A DNA stretch of 64,000 bases from Ustilago trichophora (Eukaryota > Basidiomycota > Ustilaginomycetes > Ustilaginales > Ustilaginaceae): contig OOIN01000039.1 of NCBI GenBank assembly GCA_900323505.1, forward strand, positions 310,001-374,000, in the 5' to 3' direction. The notes beneath the pieces are model-generated. The model made no database searches, was not told the origin of the DNA, and saw nothing but the letters and a program-made list of their open reading frames with translations. The position numbers and the translations under genes are program-made. Positions 42,101-52,987 of this stretch are shown here, piece by piece; within the stretch, counting starts at the first letter, position 1; each line of letters opens with the position of its first letter.

Positions 42101-43232
42101 TGGCGAATCTTCCGACTCTGCCACCGACACCGCAGGAGCAGCAGCTCGCGCCGGCGCTCCCTCATGGTCCAGTCTGGTCGGTCCCAACATCCTCTCTGGC
42201 CTCTCGGACACGGAACGCAAGAGACAGGAAGCCATCTTTGAACTCATCTCTACCGAAACCGCCCATGTTCGAGATCTGCAGATCATCGTCGAGGTCTTTT
42301 TCAACTCGATGCAGAGTATGCTCTCGGATAAAGCAAGTACGGTCATCTTTGCCAATATCGAGAGTGTACTCTTCACCGCCGTCACTTACCTCTCAGACCT
42401 AGAGGCGAGACAGAAGGAGGACCGATTGTTCGTCACGACGATCGGAGATGTGCTCGAGAGGCATATGCCGGCAATGAGCGTCTACCTGCCCTACTGCGTC
42501 AACCAGCAGAGTGCAAGCGAAATCCTCGAAGCCGAGCGGAAGCGGGATACTCGGGTGGATATTCATCTGCTCAACTTGAGGACGAACCATCCTGCTGCGC
42601 GAGGGTTGGATTTGAGCCATTTCCTGCTGGTGCCCATGCAGAGGTTGACGAGATATCCACTGTTGCTGGGGCAGATTCTGCGATATACGCCGGAAGATCA
42701 TGCCGATTATGCCCGGGTCAAAGCTGCAAAGGAAACGGCAGAAGGTATCTTAGCCAAGACCAATGAAGCGATCCGCGAACACGAGGACGCAACGGCGCTC
42801 TCCAAGCTCTCTGAAAACCTGTGGTTGGGAGAAGAAGCCAAATTGGACCTAACCAAGCCCTTCATCGACCCCGCACAGCCAGGAGTGAAGCGCCACCGTA
42901 GAGTGCTACGCGATGAGATGGTTGCCAAGTCCAAATCGGGTAGGAAGCTGCGATTGGTCCTCACGACGGATCTGCTGCTGGTGCTGCATGCGCAGGATGG
43001 AAGCTTGTACAGGATGCCGATTCCGGTGCATGAGGTCAAGGCGCAGGAGGCCAAGAGTAAGAGTGCCAGACATGGAGACGCATTCAACGTGGTTCACTCT
43101 ATGCCGTCGGTTGCGGGTGCGGCGGTGCAGGCGGATACGATCAAGTTGAGAGCGGCCAATGCGAGGAATGCACAGGCTTGGATTCGAGTGATCAATGGTG
43201 CTCGTGCCGATGCTCCTGGTGGCAAGGCCTGA
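36152..43232 (+). CDS. PAN1: Pan1/intersectin hybrid: EH-WH2-SH3-SH3-UIM-DH-PH endocytic scaffold
   Basis: Three exons (36152-39959, 40077-40250, 40699-43232) give 2171 aa. Order: N-terminal (P/Q)QxTG repeats (about residues 15-155), as in yeast Pan1 where such sites are Prk1/Ark1 kinase targets; one EH domain (217-311) with two EF-hand-like loops; coiled coil (about 402-453); Arg/Asp-rich part; second coiled coil (about 664-786); Pro-rich region with NPF motifs; WH2 actin-binding motif (LLGQIQGGLKLKKA, about 1026-1050); SH3-1 (1206-1269, ALYDY-type LYGYAG); SH3-2 (1270-1328, ALYDYSG); two UIMs (about 1424-1442 and 1451-1467); DH/RhoGEF (about 1834-2024); PH (about 2035-2167). The back half matches intersectin-long and Cryptococcus Cin1; the front half matches Pan1. 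Likely role: couples endocytic coat, actin assembly and Rho/Cdc42 activation at cortical patches. Unspliced reading would split it into a PAN1-like and a RhoGEF gene. Confidence 0.85.
39960..40076 (+). other. PAN1/intersectin intron 1
   Basis: 117 nt, GTGAGTAC to ATCCACAG, exactly between the two SH3 domains. Splicing joins VEPIDK to PAKAKALYDYSG. Retention would end the protein 12 codons later (REYTIQSRDAF, stop at 39992-39994). Confidence 0.88.
40251..40698 (+). other. PAN1/intersectin intron 2, long
   Basis: 448 nt, starting GTTAGTGTG and ending CTTGCGATGCAG after a strong pyrimidine tract. It is several times longer than the other introns in the window. Splicing joins YLELLSG-type sequence to ERDDATKADHGKQ, in frame with the downstream DH-PH exon. 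Without splicing, the frame reads GGT TAG, stopping directly after SH3-2. Confidence 0.82.
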
Positions 43233-45993
43233 ATGGAGGGGAGAAGAGGGTCAGAGTATAGGCTGAGAGGAGATGATCAATTGTGAAAATAGCAATGCAA
43301 AATTGTTTTTGTCTCTCATATTGGACTGTAGCTGTGTAGGCGTGTATGTCGATGGTGATGGAGTTGCGTTGTGAGCAAGCCTAAAGGTGGTGCGGAAGGA
43401 TAGCAGCTTGCATCGAGTGATTAGATGACGTTGGCCCCGATACGATGGTTATTCGACTGCGTGCGTGTTCTCGAATCTTGTGCATAAAGTTTCGTGAGGT
43501 TGGCAACGAGTCCCGGTTGTCGCAGACTGCCCTCCTTCAATAGACTTTTATCTTGAATCTATCAAGCCACCATCTGAGCAAGATCGTGGCTGCAGTACCA
43601 TCGCAATCACCGAAGAAGGGAAGGCAGCTTTGTTCAGCTATGTTCATATACAGACCTGCATGCACGCATCACGACGACTCCGATCTGAGACACGATCAGC
43701 AGAGCGCGTTACGGTCACTCAGAATAAAGGTTCGGAGCACAGCAATCGGAAGTCGTACATTGACGGCATGTCCACACGATATCGCACACTCACTCAGACT
43801 GTGGCTCAAGCTCAGATTTTTCTTCGGGGGTACATCCGAGAGTGCCGATTCCAGCATATATGTGCCGAATACTAGATTTGAGGGCTCACAAGAAAGGAAC
43901 AGTTTCCACGGTTGGCAGACCGGCAAGTTGTGAGAGGAAGAAAAAAGGATTTGCATGCATTGGTGCTGAGGGATCTACAGATCTTCCCACGGGGCCGGTG
44001 GGAACTCCGAAGCATTGCAACACGAGTCCGCTCTCACACACACACACACAGAGCATCAGCATACAAGCTCTTCCTCAAAGAAAATAAAATAAAATAAAAA
44101 CTCCCCTGTCCCACTCGATGTGTGCCTTTTGCGATCGTTCAGGCTTATCATGGGAGCAAAGATCTTTGCGCTTACGATAAAGCTAGTGGTGGGTCGATAA
44201 AGCTGGGAAAGCTATGCTGTGTTGCAGACAAGTTTGCAGAACAAAGGGGCGACTCGCTGTCGTGTCTGAACGCTAGCAACACAGGAAGAAAAAGCAGAAA
44301 AGCGTGGCGTCGGAGTTGGTAGCGGAGTTTTGGGTTCCCTCCGAGTGACACGAATTCAGCGAGACCAACACTCTTGGATAGGGAGCAGCCCGAACCCTCA
44401 AAAAAGCTCAAGCATGACACAACACAGAGTTTACTGTACTCTGTATCACACACACACATGGTTGCGCATGAGACTCTTTCAAAGGGTCTATGGCTGCATA
44501 CCCTGCATGGCTCACAAGCTCAGAGAGTATGTGTTGGCAATGGTCGGCTTGACCGAGCTAAGATTGTGATTGCTCTGCTCTGCTCCTCTGTGCTCTTTCG
44601 GCCTCCCCGGAATCTGAGAGTGGGTGGTGTGTGTGAGCATTGCGTTGGTCAGCTGTTCTGGGTCAAGAGTCGGCGTTCGAGTTATGCTACAGTGCAGCAG
44701 TGCAGTGCCGAGCAGGAGTGGGCCGTAGCCACAAACACGGCTTTCGTTGCCACCCTCTTGTCTGCTCACACTCACACGGCCTCTCCACCACCATACGCCG
44801 TTGTCTCTTGACTGTAACCACGCTGTGCCATGTCTGTCTGATTTCCATCTCCGCTCCATTATCGAAACAGCACCAAAGAGTGACCCTGCTGTCGATCCCC
44901 GACAAAGCATAGTCGCTGGGTTGTATGCGCCCTTGGGAATACGGAACACGATCGACAAAACAGATCAGCGGCTTGCCAATCCTTTGTCCTTCTGTCCCGG
45001 ATCTTCGGTCTTGGCTTACGCATTCAAAGGAGCTCCTCTGCTGTCCCCACTCCCTCCTAATCCCCCGCACAGCCACTTCCGAAGGAGACTTCATCTCGAC
45101 CAACTCACACTTCATCACCTACACCCGCGACTGGCTGCTCACCATCCGTCAACCTTCATCACCAACATTCGAGCTGCGATCCAGACCCTGGCGACTGTCT
45201 CGACATATAACGACGGCGTGCTTCACTTGCGGTGCATCGCTGGCTCGGTCACGTTTTGCAAACCCACTTTGTCACCAACGCAGGTACACGATACCTCACC
45301 AACCACGCCTTCACCTCATCCCACCATCGCTGATTCCAGACTGGCGAAGAGGAATCTGGAGGAATTGTCCAAGTGGTCTACGTATATACTGCTCAGCACA
45401 ATCTCAACACCAGCATCCAGCCAACCTTAAAACCTGCTTTACTGCCCCTTTCAACGTTCGACTATCATCAAAGGTGCATCGATTGCGATTCACGCTCGGA
45501 TCGCCAATCATCTCATCTTCGACAGCCGTTGAAAGAGCCACATTCGCCCTTCTTCTTCTTCTTCAGCGCTATCCAAGAAGCAACGGTAGATCTTGGCATC
45601 CGAAAGTTTGGACCGCTCCTTATCAACCCTATTCAGCATACACGCTAAACTAGCTTCAATCAGCCAGGTCAGTCAGTCAAATCAGTCGGTCAGTTCGTCA
45701 GACGGTTAGCCAACCCACGCGAACCCTGCATCTCTCTGCACTGCAGCACGGATCGTATCTACAGAAGTAATTCTTCTGCCTAGTGCCGATCTGCTCTGGC
45801 TCGGTTGGCTCCCCCTGTCCAGCTGATCGGAGTCAACTGCAAAGGTTGACGTTCTATATGCATCAAGGCGCCCCTTTGCGAGCTTTTTCTGAAACTGCCG
45901 CCGCCCAACGCCTAAAATTTTAACTAGCACCAAGCCTACACCACAAAACTAAATAAAAATAAAACTTCCCGAGCTCACCTTCCGAACAAAGTC
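43233..45993. other. Intergenic region and probable long leader
   Basis: 2.76 kb between the PAN1/intersectin stop and the SSUH2-like start. Open frames in the second half (44747-45650) are Pro/His/Ser/Thr-rich in several overlapping frames, typical of pyrimidine-rich leader sequence, with no family motif. Short CA runs lie near 44035 and 44450. I see no supported gene. Confidence 0.5.
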
Positions 45994-48390
45994 ATGCCTG
46001 ACCTTGGGCATCGTTCTCGACCCTCCACTCTGGCACACTCATCCATCACCAAACTAGGTCCCGCCCAACCTTCTCATTCCGCAGCTGCTCACCTCGCCGA
46101 TGTTCACAAACATCATGTGGCTCCTTCCAGCTTTGCTAGAGCCGCCCCTCTGCATCAAACCACCATCACTCCTATCGACACCACCAACCTCATCAACCAC
46201 CGAAGCGTAGCCTCACGAAGCCCCTTTTCTACAGTCACTCGGCCTCTTCATCACCATCAGCACCACGCACAGGACGCAGTACACTGCATCAAGCCGCTTC
46301 CTTCCGTGCCAAAAGACGTGGATGCAGAAGACGGACTCGACGACGACGGTTCCGAGCTAGTCCATCACCCTCGTCCCTCGCTCAACGGCGACAACTACAT
46401 CGAGTCCGACATTTCAAGCGCTTCCGCCAGCAGCAGCACCACTTCTTCGTCGATGGAAACCGACTGGCATGAGTCTTCGATCCGCAACCAGGTTGCCAAA
46501 CTTCACATCCAGTTCACCGACGTCGACCTCGCCCAGACCGAAGCACCTAGCGTATTCGGCCTCCGTCGACGCATCGTCGCCGCTGCGCTGGATCATGTCT
46601 CTCAGCGCCGTGAGGATGCTGTCGAGGGCGGGCCCAGCGAGTTGAGGCAATTTGACGAGAGAGGTCTGTCCGAGTGGCTTGCTATTCAAACACCAAGCAG
46701 TCAGTGGAAGGAAAAGATTCTGCGCAAAAAGATTTCGTTTGGCAAGAAGCAGGCCAAGGCACTCGCAGGCCAGAACTCGGTCCACGACCCCATGCCCAAC
46801 GGCGCAGCATCGCCCTCCGACTCTACCGGCCGCAGTCGTGCCAGCTCAACCGCCGGCTCCATCTCGTCTCACGACAAGATGCTTAAACGCGACAAGGAGC
46901 TTGCCGAACGCGAGGCCAATTTCGACTTGGTCGTGCTTAGTCGTTTCGAGACGGCCGAGCTCAAGATGATGATCTACACCGAGCATCGACAGGGAAGTTG
47001 GGTGGTCAAAGGTCCTGCAGAGCCAGGTTCCAATGTGCTGGAGGAGCCGCCGCTTGTGTACAGCCCGTGGGACTGCCAGATCGATAGCCGGGCGATTGTG
47101 GAGCGCAAGAAGCTGCGTTCCTTCATCGAGCTCAGCGATACTACTTGTGCGGTGCGCTGTAGCACCTGCAGCAGCCCGCATCACCAACGCCTGGGACAAG
47201 CATACGAGGCGCATCGGAAGAACATCATCAATCGTCACGGCGATGGTGTGGTAGGATGCAAACACTGTCAAGGAAGTGGTGCGGTCAAAGCGACCTATGT
47301 GGTCTGCGTGACTCTGCGCCAGTCGACATTCCTCCCGCTTACCATGCCCGCTAAACATCGGGCGGGCAAGCATCAGAACGCCTTCCGAGCGTACCTTCCC
47401 AAGACGACCAAGGCCATGTCGCACGTCGATCTGCTTCGTATGCGTTCTCTTGAAGCTGTCCGCTCGTGCGCCCTTCGCGTGGGTCGAGCACATCACAAGG
47501 AGCACGATGCACGCCTCCTCATGGCGAAAGCGACCCTCGAAAGACGCAGTTGCAACAGCGTGGCGGTGATCAACAAGGGTAATGGTGTCTTTCGCACATT
47601 CGACATTACCGATGGTGGTTGTGTGCGGGGTCATGCGGGTGCGGGGCTGACCGAGGAGGAGAGTCGAATTATCGAGTCTGGCGAGCTGGCATATGCGCTC
47701 TCAAACCTGCCTGTCACGGCGGTCGTACATCCCGAGGGCACGTATAGATTCATCGATCTCGAGCTGGTTGACATGTCCACGTCGAAGCATCTCTCCTTCA
47801 TGATCGAGGAAAGTCGATCGCCAAGCATCTACACGAGTGGTGGTAGCAGCACAGACGACTCGTACTCTCCGTCTGCCTTTTCCTTCTTCCAACGTGCCGC
47901 TGGTCATCAACAGCGCATTGGAGGCAACTCTTCGCGCGATTCCAACACGCTTCGGGGCAATAGCAGTCGGGATGCACCCCATCACCCACGTCACCCTTCC
48001 TACTCTTCCTCCTCCTCCTCCTCCCACCGCATGACCGGAGGTGATGAGCCAGAGATACTTCTCCCTGGCTCAGACTCAAAATCTCGATGGCAACTTCCCC
48101 CGCTCAACATCACCCCTACCTCTGCCGCTTCTTTATCGTCCTGCAGTCCAAGCTCATCCCTGCTTTCTTTCACGTCTGCTAGGGATAGCCCAACAACGTC
48201 GGCAAGTGGCCTGTCAGCGCCCCGAAAACCATGGACGAGAAATGGCGCAACCCCAGCAAGTCCGGCTCTAACAACTTCCAGCTTGTCCGGTCTCTCGGTG
48301 GCTTCTTACGACACAGCTCCCGGTGGGGCAAGTAAAGGTAGCACCTCTAGTCACAGTTCGGGCACTATCCCTGGCAAGACTAGGGTTTGA
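45994..48390 (+). CDS. SSUH2-like cysteine-motif protein
   Basis: 798-aa intronless protein, function unknown. The middle (about residues 300-560) is the ordered part. It has FIELSDTTCAVRCSTC (about 380-391), then VGCKHCQGSGAVKATYVV (about 420-437), a CxxC and a CxxCxGxG motif as in DnaJ-like zinc fingers, followed by VTLRQSTFLPLTMPAKH. This arrangement resembles SSUH2-domain proteins found in plants, animals and fungi. The first motif is degenerate (CSTCSSPH instead of CxxCxGxG), so metal binding would rest on the CxxC pairs. The N-terminus (His/Ser/Thr-rich) and C-terminus (Ser-rich, from about 610) look disordered. The start is MPDLGHRSRPS, the first ATG after a long leader. Convergent with the small HMG/YABBY-like gene. 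The family assignment is from memory of the motif pattern and is tentative. Confidence 0.55.
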   Translation: MPDLGHRSRPSTLAHSSITKLGPAQPSHSAAAHLADVHKHHVAPSSFARAAPLHQTTITPIDTTNLINHRSVASRSPFSTVTRPLHHHQHHAQDAVHCIKPLPSVPKDVDAEDGLDDDGSELVHHPRPSLNGDNYIESDISSASASSSTTSSSMETDWHESSIRNQVAKLHIQFTDVDLAQTEAPSVFGLRRRIVAAALDHVSQRREDAVEGGPSELRQFDERGLSEWLAIQTPSSQWKEKILRKKISFGKKQAKALAGQNSVHDPMPNGAASPSDSTGRSRASSTAGSISSHDKMLKRDKELAEREANFDLVVLSRFETAELKMMIYTEHRQGSWVVKGPAEPGSNVLEEPPLVYSPWDCQIDSRAIVERKKLRSFIELSDTTCAVRCSTCSSPHHQRLGQAYEAHRKNIINRHGDGVVGCKHCQGSGAVKATYVVCVTLRQSTFLPLTMPAKHRAGKHQNAFRAYLPKTTKAMSHVDLLRMRSLEAVRSCALRVGRAHHKEHDARLLMAKATLERRSCNSVAVINKGNGVFRTFDITDGGCVRGHAGAGLTEEESRIIESGELAYALSNLPVTAVVHPEGTYRFIDLELVDMSTSKHLSFMIEESRSPSIYTSGGSSTDDSYSPSAFSFFQRAAGHQQRIGGNSSRDSNTLRGNSSRDAPHHPRHPSYSSSSSSSHRMTGGDEPEILLPGSDSKSRWQLPPLNITPTSAASLSSCSPSSSLLSFTSARDSPTTSASGLSAPRKPWTRNGATPASPALTTSSLSGLSVASYDTAPGGASKGSTSSHSSGTIPGKTRV

Positions 48391-49712
48391 CAGCTCAAAA
48401 TAGCTAAATAGGTGCTCACGGTTTACATGGTCCTTTATCACGGTCTCGAGAGATTTTGCTTCACAAGTCACGGTTTTTCAGTCTTGGTTCTTTTTGTTAT
48501 TTCGTTGGTCGTGTAACGGTTTTGTCAGGGTTAATCGAGTTCTGGTTGTTTTTCAAACCTGTTTTGGAGTGGCTCGACTCAGCGCAGAAGTGAAGCATGT
48601 GGATGTTTTGAGGGAGAATGCACAGATCGTGTTTCCGATGGAAGAGACCAAGTCACATCTCGCGATCTCTCTTATACACATACACACGCTCTCTCTTTTG
48701 TTCGGAGACAAATCACAAGCAGCAGCAAAGAAAGGGTCGAAAACATAGTATTACACTGCCAGACATACAACAAAGACACCACATCGACAAGCAAAGCAAA
48801 GGAAGAAGATGATGGTGGTGGTCAGCAAAAAAAATAATAAAAATAAAAATAAAAAATGTGCATCAAGCAAGGCGGTCAAAATGTGCAATTTAGCCGAGAA
48901 AGAAGAGAAAAGAGAGAGGAAGACGCGTCTATAGGTAGGTCCCTGCAGCGGGTGTAGTGCGCACGGTGCATGCGGATTATGCCTCGGCCCGGGAAAGTTT
49001 TTTGGTGCCTCCCAGTCAAGCGTGTCGATGACATTGTTCGATGTTGAACGGATGGCATGTAGACAGCTTCTGGTATAGAGTAGGTCAACTTCAATGCGAT
49101 TGGATGTTGAAGGGGACACAGGGAAGGGAAGCGAAGCGATGTGTGGTGGGGACGCAATTCTCGAGAACGGAATTCGAAAATATTGCGAGTTGCCCCGTTC
49201 GCGTCCGGAAAGGAACGAGATCTACGACAAGAGCTGTTGACCGATGACCGATCTTTGGCGCCGCCACACATATGAGGTAGGCTGTGTAAAGAAAGGGCAT
49301 GCCTATTGGCTAGGCCGAAGCGAGTCTCTTCATCACGCTGCAGCATGGCTTGCTCGTGAGAGGTGATCGACGCGCAGAGCAGAATGCTACTCTAGGATAC
49401 AGACGACGCGTCGGAAACACGACTGAAAGGGCAACATGAAAGGGCAATCAAGAGACAAAGATGACTTACAGGTTGGCGAGGTAAGGAGACGAAATGACAT
49501 AGACGACCCAGTCGCGACCGATGGCGTTGAGATCCCTCTGACATCACGCCCAAATTGAGCAGCGATGGTGGATGGAGGAAGAATCCTGAAGCATGATCGC
49601 AGGGTACGTTGACAAGCTCGAATCGGAAGCACACGCGAAAGGAAGAGAGATTGGGGGGAGAGAAAGGCGGATGGGGAAGACTTGGTACACAAAGATCAAC
49701 GCGATGCGATGT
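48391..49712. other. Convergent 3' region
   Basis: 1.3 kb between the SSUH2-like gene and the small basic protein gene. It contains an AAATAAAAAT-type tract at about 48829-48856. Frames here are short and lack motifs; I see no gene. Confidence 0.5.
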
Positions 49713-49898
49713 TTAGGCCTTGTTCTTGGGGTTCTCCTTGGACGAGGCCCACGAGGTGGCGGCGAGCTTGAAGCGCTCCTTGTGGGTCATGGAAGGCTTT
49801 TCGGTCTTGAGCTTGGCGAGCTGGTCCTTCATGTACTTGTTGTAAGCGGACGACTTGCCCTTCTTGGCACCAGCAGCACCGGTCTTCTTGGGAGGCAT
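49713..49898 (-). CDS. Small HMG-box/YABBY-like basic protein, 61 aa
   Basis: Very short intronless gene coding 61 aa, starting MPPKKTGAAGAKKGK. The core SAYNKYMKDQLAKLKTEKP followed by MTHKERFKLAATSW resembles the start of HMG boxes and YABBY domains (SxYNxFMKxxLxxLKxxxPxxxHKExFxxAAxxW). Small proteins of this kind occur in many basidiomycetes, and nuclear DNA binding is the usual guess. The product is rich in Lys and lacks the rest of a full HMG box, so it is either a minimal domain or a distinct small family. The ATG at 49898 was chosen because the residues upstream are Phe/Ser/Pro from a CT-rich leader. The coding part is less repetitive than its flanks, which supports real selection. Divergent from the large kinase gene. 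Confidence 0.75.
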   Translation of the reverse strand: MPPKKTGAAGAKKGKSSAYNKYMKDQLAKLKTEKPSMTHKERFKLAATSWASSKENPKNKA

Positions 49899-52800
49899 GA
49901 TGAAGAGGAGGAAAGAAGAAAGTGTTGGGGGAAGATTGAGACGTTTGTGAGTGTAAAAAGATGGAGTTCGAAGAAAAATCGAAAGATGGATGAGGAAAGG
50001 GGAGGAAAGAGGAGGGGAAAGAAAAGGGCAAGGTATTTGAGGGGAATAGGGAACGACCTTTTTGACACGTCTAGGAGGACACGACGGACACTGAAAAAAG
50101 GGCACAGGACACAGAAGGGTCCAAAGAAAGGGCGTACTGTAATTGACTGAGCCCAGTCTTGGAAAGCGGGAACGGGGGAAATACACACACACATTCTTTC
50201 TCTCTCTCTCTCTGTTGAGGAGAACCCCACACGAGGCAAAGCTTGAGTTGCAGTTACAGTACACTGGTCAAGAGCCACACGACGGAAGGAAGCGTGCGCA
50301 CGTCGATGCAACTCAAACACTGCACATGCAAAGAGAACACGACACGACCCTGATCCTCCTGGTGCAGCATCCGCAGCCGCAGCCGCCAGCCACGAAACAA
50401 GACATCCGTCCCAACGCGTGGATGGATGGATGGATGGATGGATGGATGAAAGCTCGCGCTTCCGTCTCGATTGGGGGGCCTCTGTGTCCGACGCGAAGTA
50501 AGCAAGAGACCTTGACTGTCTCGTCCCTTGAATAGAAATGATTGAATGAAAAAGAGTTGTTAAGAGAACGCGATAGACTTGCGAGGCTCATGTGCCCTTG
50601 TTCACACGCACGCTCGGGAGAGCATTCAAGAGAGTGGCAATGCAGCCGAATTGCACACAAAATCTATTTGCAAGTGCAGTTCAGACTCGGTCAACGAGGC
50701 AAAGGAGAGAAAGAGAGAGAGAGAGAGAGGCCCATGCCTTCGCCTTTCCGTGGCCACTACTGTTGTCACTTTGACCTCAAACCCACCTTTTTGATAGAGT
50801 CTTAGCAAGCACATTCTCTCCCTGTTGCGAGCCTCTGGAATGAAATTGTTAAAATCCTTTTCCCACCTCTCTTTTCTGTCTCTCTAATGTCTGGCACACA
50901 GAGCCCTCGTCCCATCTGTGCCTGCACACACTTCACTATAGCGCATCCGTTTTCATCACATCGCTGCGGTTTCCTTGGTTCGCTTGCCTCTCTCAAAGTG
51001 TGGGTGTAAGCATGCCGGGAATGGATTGTCGACATCGCTAAAAGAACCTATGTGCATAGGTGAAAAAAGGAGGGGGCATCCGAAGTTGACCAGAGGCATC
51101 AGCCTTCGCAGAACAAGACTCCTCCTGGTTGCTGCTTTGCTCGCAATGCCACTTCAACACGTTTCGTTCGTCTGCCGGACGCCGTTGTATCGCGTTGTAT
51201 GCAGACTCTGTGTGCACAACCCGCACAAGATTCAAGGTGACCTGCCACATCGTGTACACAACCCTGTGACAGCTCATGGCCACGGTGAATCTAGTAAAGA
51301 AGGCCGTTCTAGGCTGGGTTGAAGCAGAGCTTAGCATCTTGCGATGAAATGGTGTTGTGGTGGTAAGGTCCAGCCGTGCGAGGTTCACGCCTTCCACCGC
51401 CAAGAGGTATTGTTTTGAGTTGAGGCCATTCACAAAGAAAACGGCCTTCAGTTCGAGCTTTCTCTCGAGCTCTTCGCGTCTCATCATCACACTTTTTCGA
51501 CACATTTGCTTCGTCCGAACATCCTGTGTTTGTCTTTCGCATTCCTCTCCAGCTCCTCAACGACGGAAGATGATCGGCAAATCCTTTCCCGGACGAAGGA
51601 GAGAGAGAGAATCAAGCATGATGAATGCCCACCAAAAGAAAAGAAAAGAAGCATCCACACTGCTCAAGTGCCTGCAAGAATCCAAACGCGCGTCTTTGCA
51701 TCTCTCGAGGCTCCAATAGTGCATCCCTCGAGTGTCAAACGGCGCGTCACAAAAAAACGCGCCCCGCTCGGTTCGCTTTGGGCTCGCCTCTGCTCAAAGT
51801 GCCGTTTCGTCTGCATGTGTGCAATGCGCTCGCCCTCTTGCCTCCCGCGGTGATTGCCGAATCCTATCTCACACGCTCTTTGCCATTCTTCAGCAGCTCA
51901 TCGCATCGCATCGAATCGCATCGAATCGGGCTCAAGCGTACAAAAAAGAGAGATGGTCCGGTGTCTTTGTGATGAAGATTCGGTTTGCGATCCACCTGAT
52001 TGACAATGATGTTGTTTTGTCCGTAAGCTCGCGGCTTGGCTCATTGTCCCGTGTCGTCAACACCTTGGGAAGCCATTCACCAAGACAGCCACTCTTGTGC
52101 TCGTGAGCATGATGGAGGAGAGAGGCGTCTCGCGCTGTTGGGTCGACTGACTGTCCGACACTGGTGGATGCTGCGACACTGCGACGTTGTGATGCTGTTA
52201 AATAAGGTGGGATTGCCGGTCTCTTTCCAATCGATTAAGCTCTCCTCTTTTTCAGGCTCTTTTTTATTTTTATTTTTGGCAGTTTAATTTCACAAAATCA
52301 AAGCGGGTTTCAAAGCTGTGTGGGGCTTTTTGTTTTTCTTTTGCTTGGCTGCCCTTGTTCTGCCCAGCTGTGCGGTCAGGTGGCAAGGGAGCTTCTGTTT
52401 CTTTTTCAGTGTGGCTCAGAGAGCGTGTCTCTCAGCTCGTATTCACCCGCCAATTTGGCCGATAGTCTCCGCAATCCGATTTCACTCGCTCTTCACCTGG
52501 CAATTCACACTCAATTCCTCACCGGTCCGTCCAGTCACTGCTCAGCCATTTCCACTCCACACCTCTCACACACTCTCTTCACCCAGCATTCGGCACACTT
52601 CCGCTCGTCATCGTCACAGATACACGCTAATATCCGTGACAGCTTGAAGCTCTCCATCCATCCTAGCACCATCGCTCCATCGCAGGACTCCCGATACTAT
52701 ACAAGCGTCTCGGCACGTTTCCGCTCGACAGCACGTTTCGCACTATTCACCTTCCACCTAACTTAGACAGGATTCTCCCAAACGATCGCTTCCGACTCAG

Positions 52801-52987
52801 CCTTCACTTTAGACGGTCCATTTCACTGAATGCTCTCTCACTACAGCGGAGCCGTTCGCACGTTTGAACCTACCCAAAGCTAAAGCTCGTCACTGCGTCT
52901 AGCTTTGACGCTCGAGTCACATCGGCGCCCGCCGCCCACCGTCCACATCACAGCACTTCAGCACCATCGTGCCGCCCAGGCTGTCGG
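49899..52987. promoter_or_regulatory. Long divergent region, small basic protein / large kinase
   Basis: 3.1 kb without a supported gene. It holds a (GGAT)7 microsatellite (50420-50447), GA and CT runs (50201-50213, 50707-50728) and several pyrimidine-rich segments; the last about 500 nt before 52988 look like a transcribed leader. An ATCGCATCGA-type short repeat lies at about 51899-51929. Confidence 0.5.
50420..50447. repeat. (GGAT)7 microsatellite
   Basis: Seven tandem copies of GGAT upstream of the small basic protein gene. Confidence 0.9.

Noticed and set aside
44747..45653. Overlapping 227- and 242-codon frames upstream of the SSUH2-like gene
   Set aside because: Two frames are open together because the DNA is pyrimidine-rich. 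Neither has motifs or codon bias.
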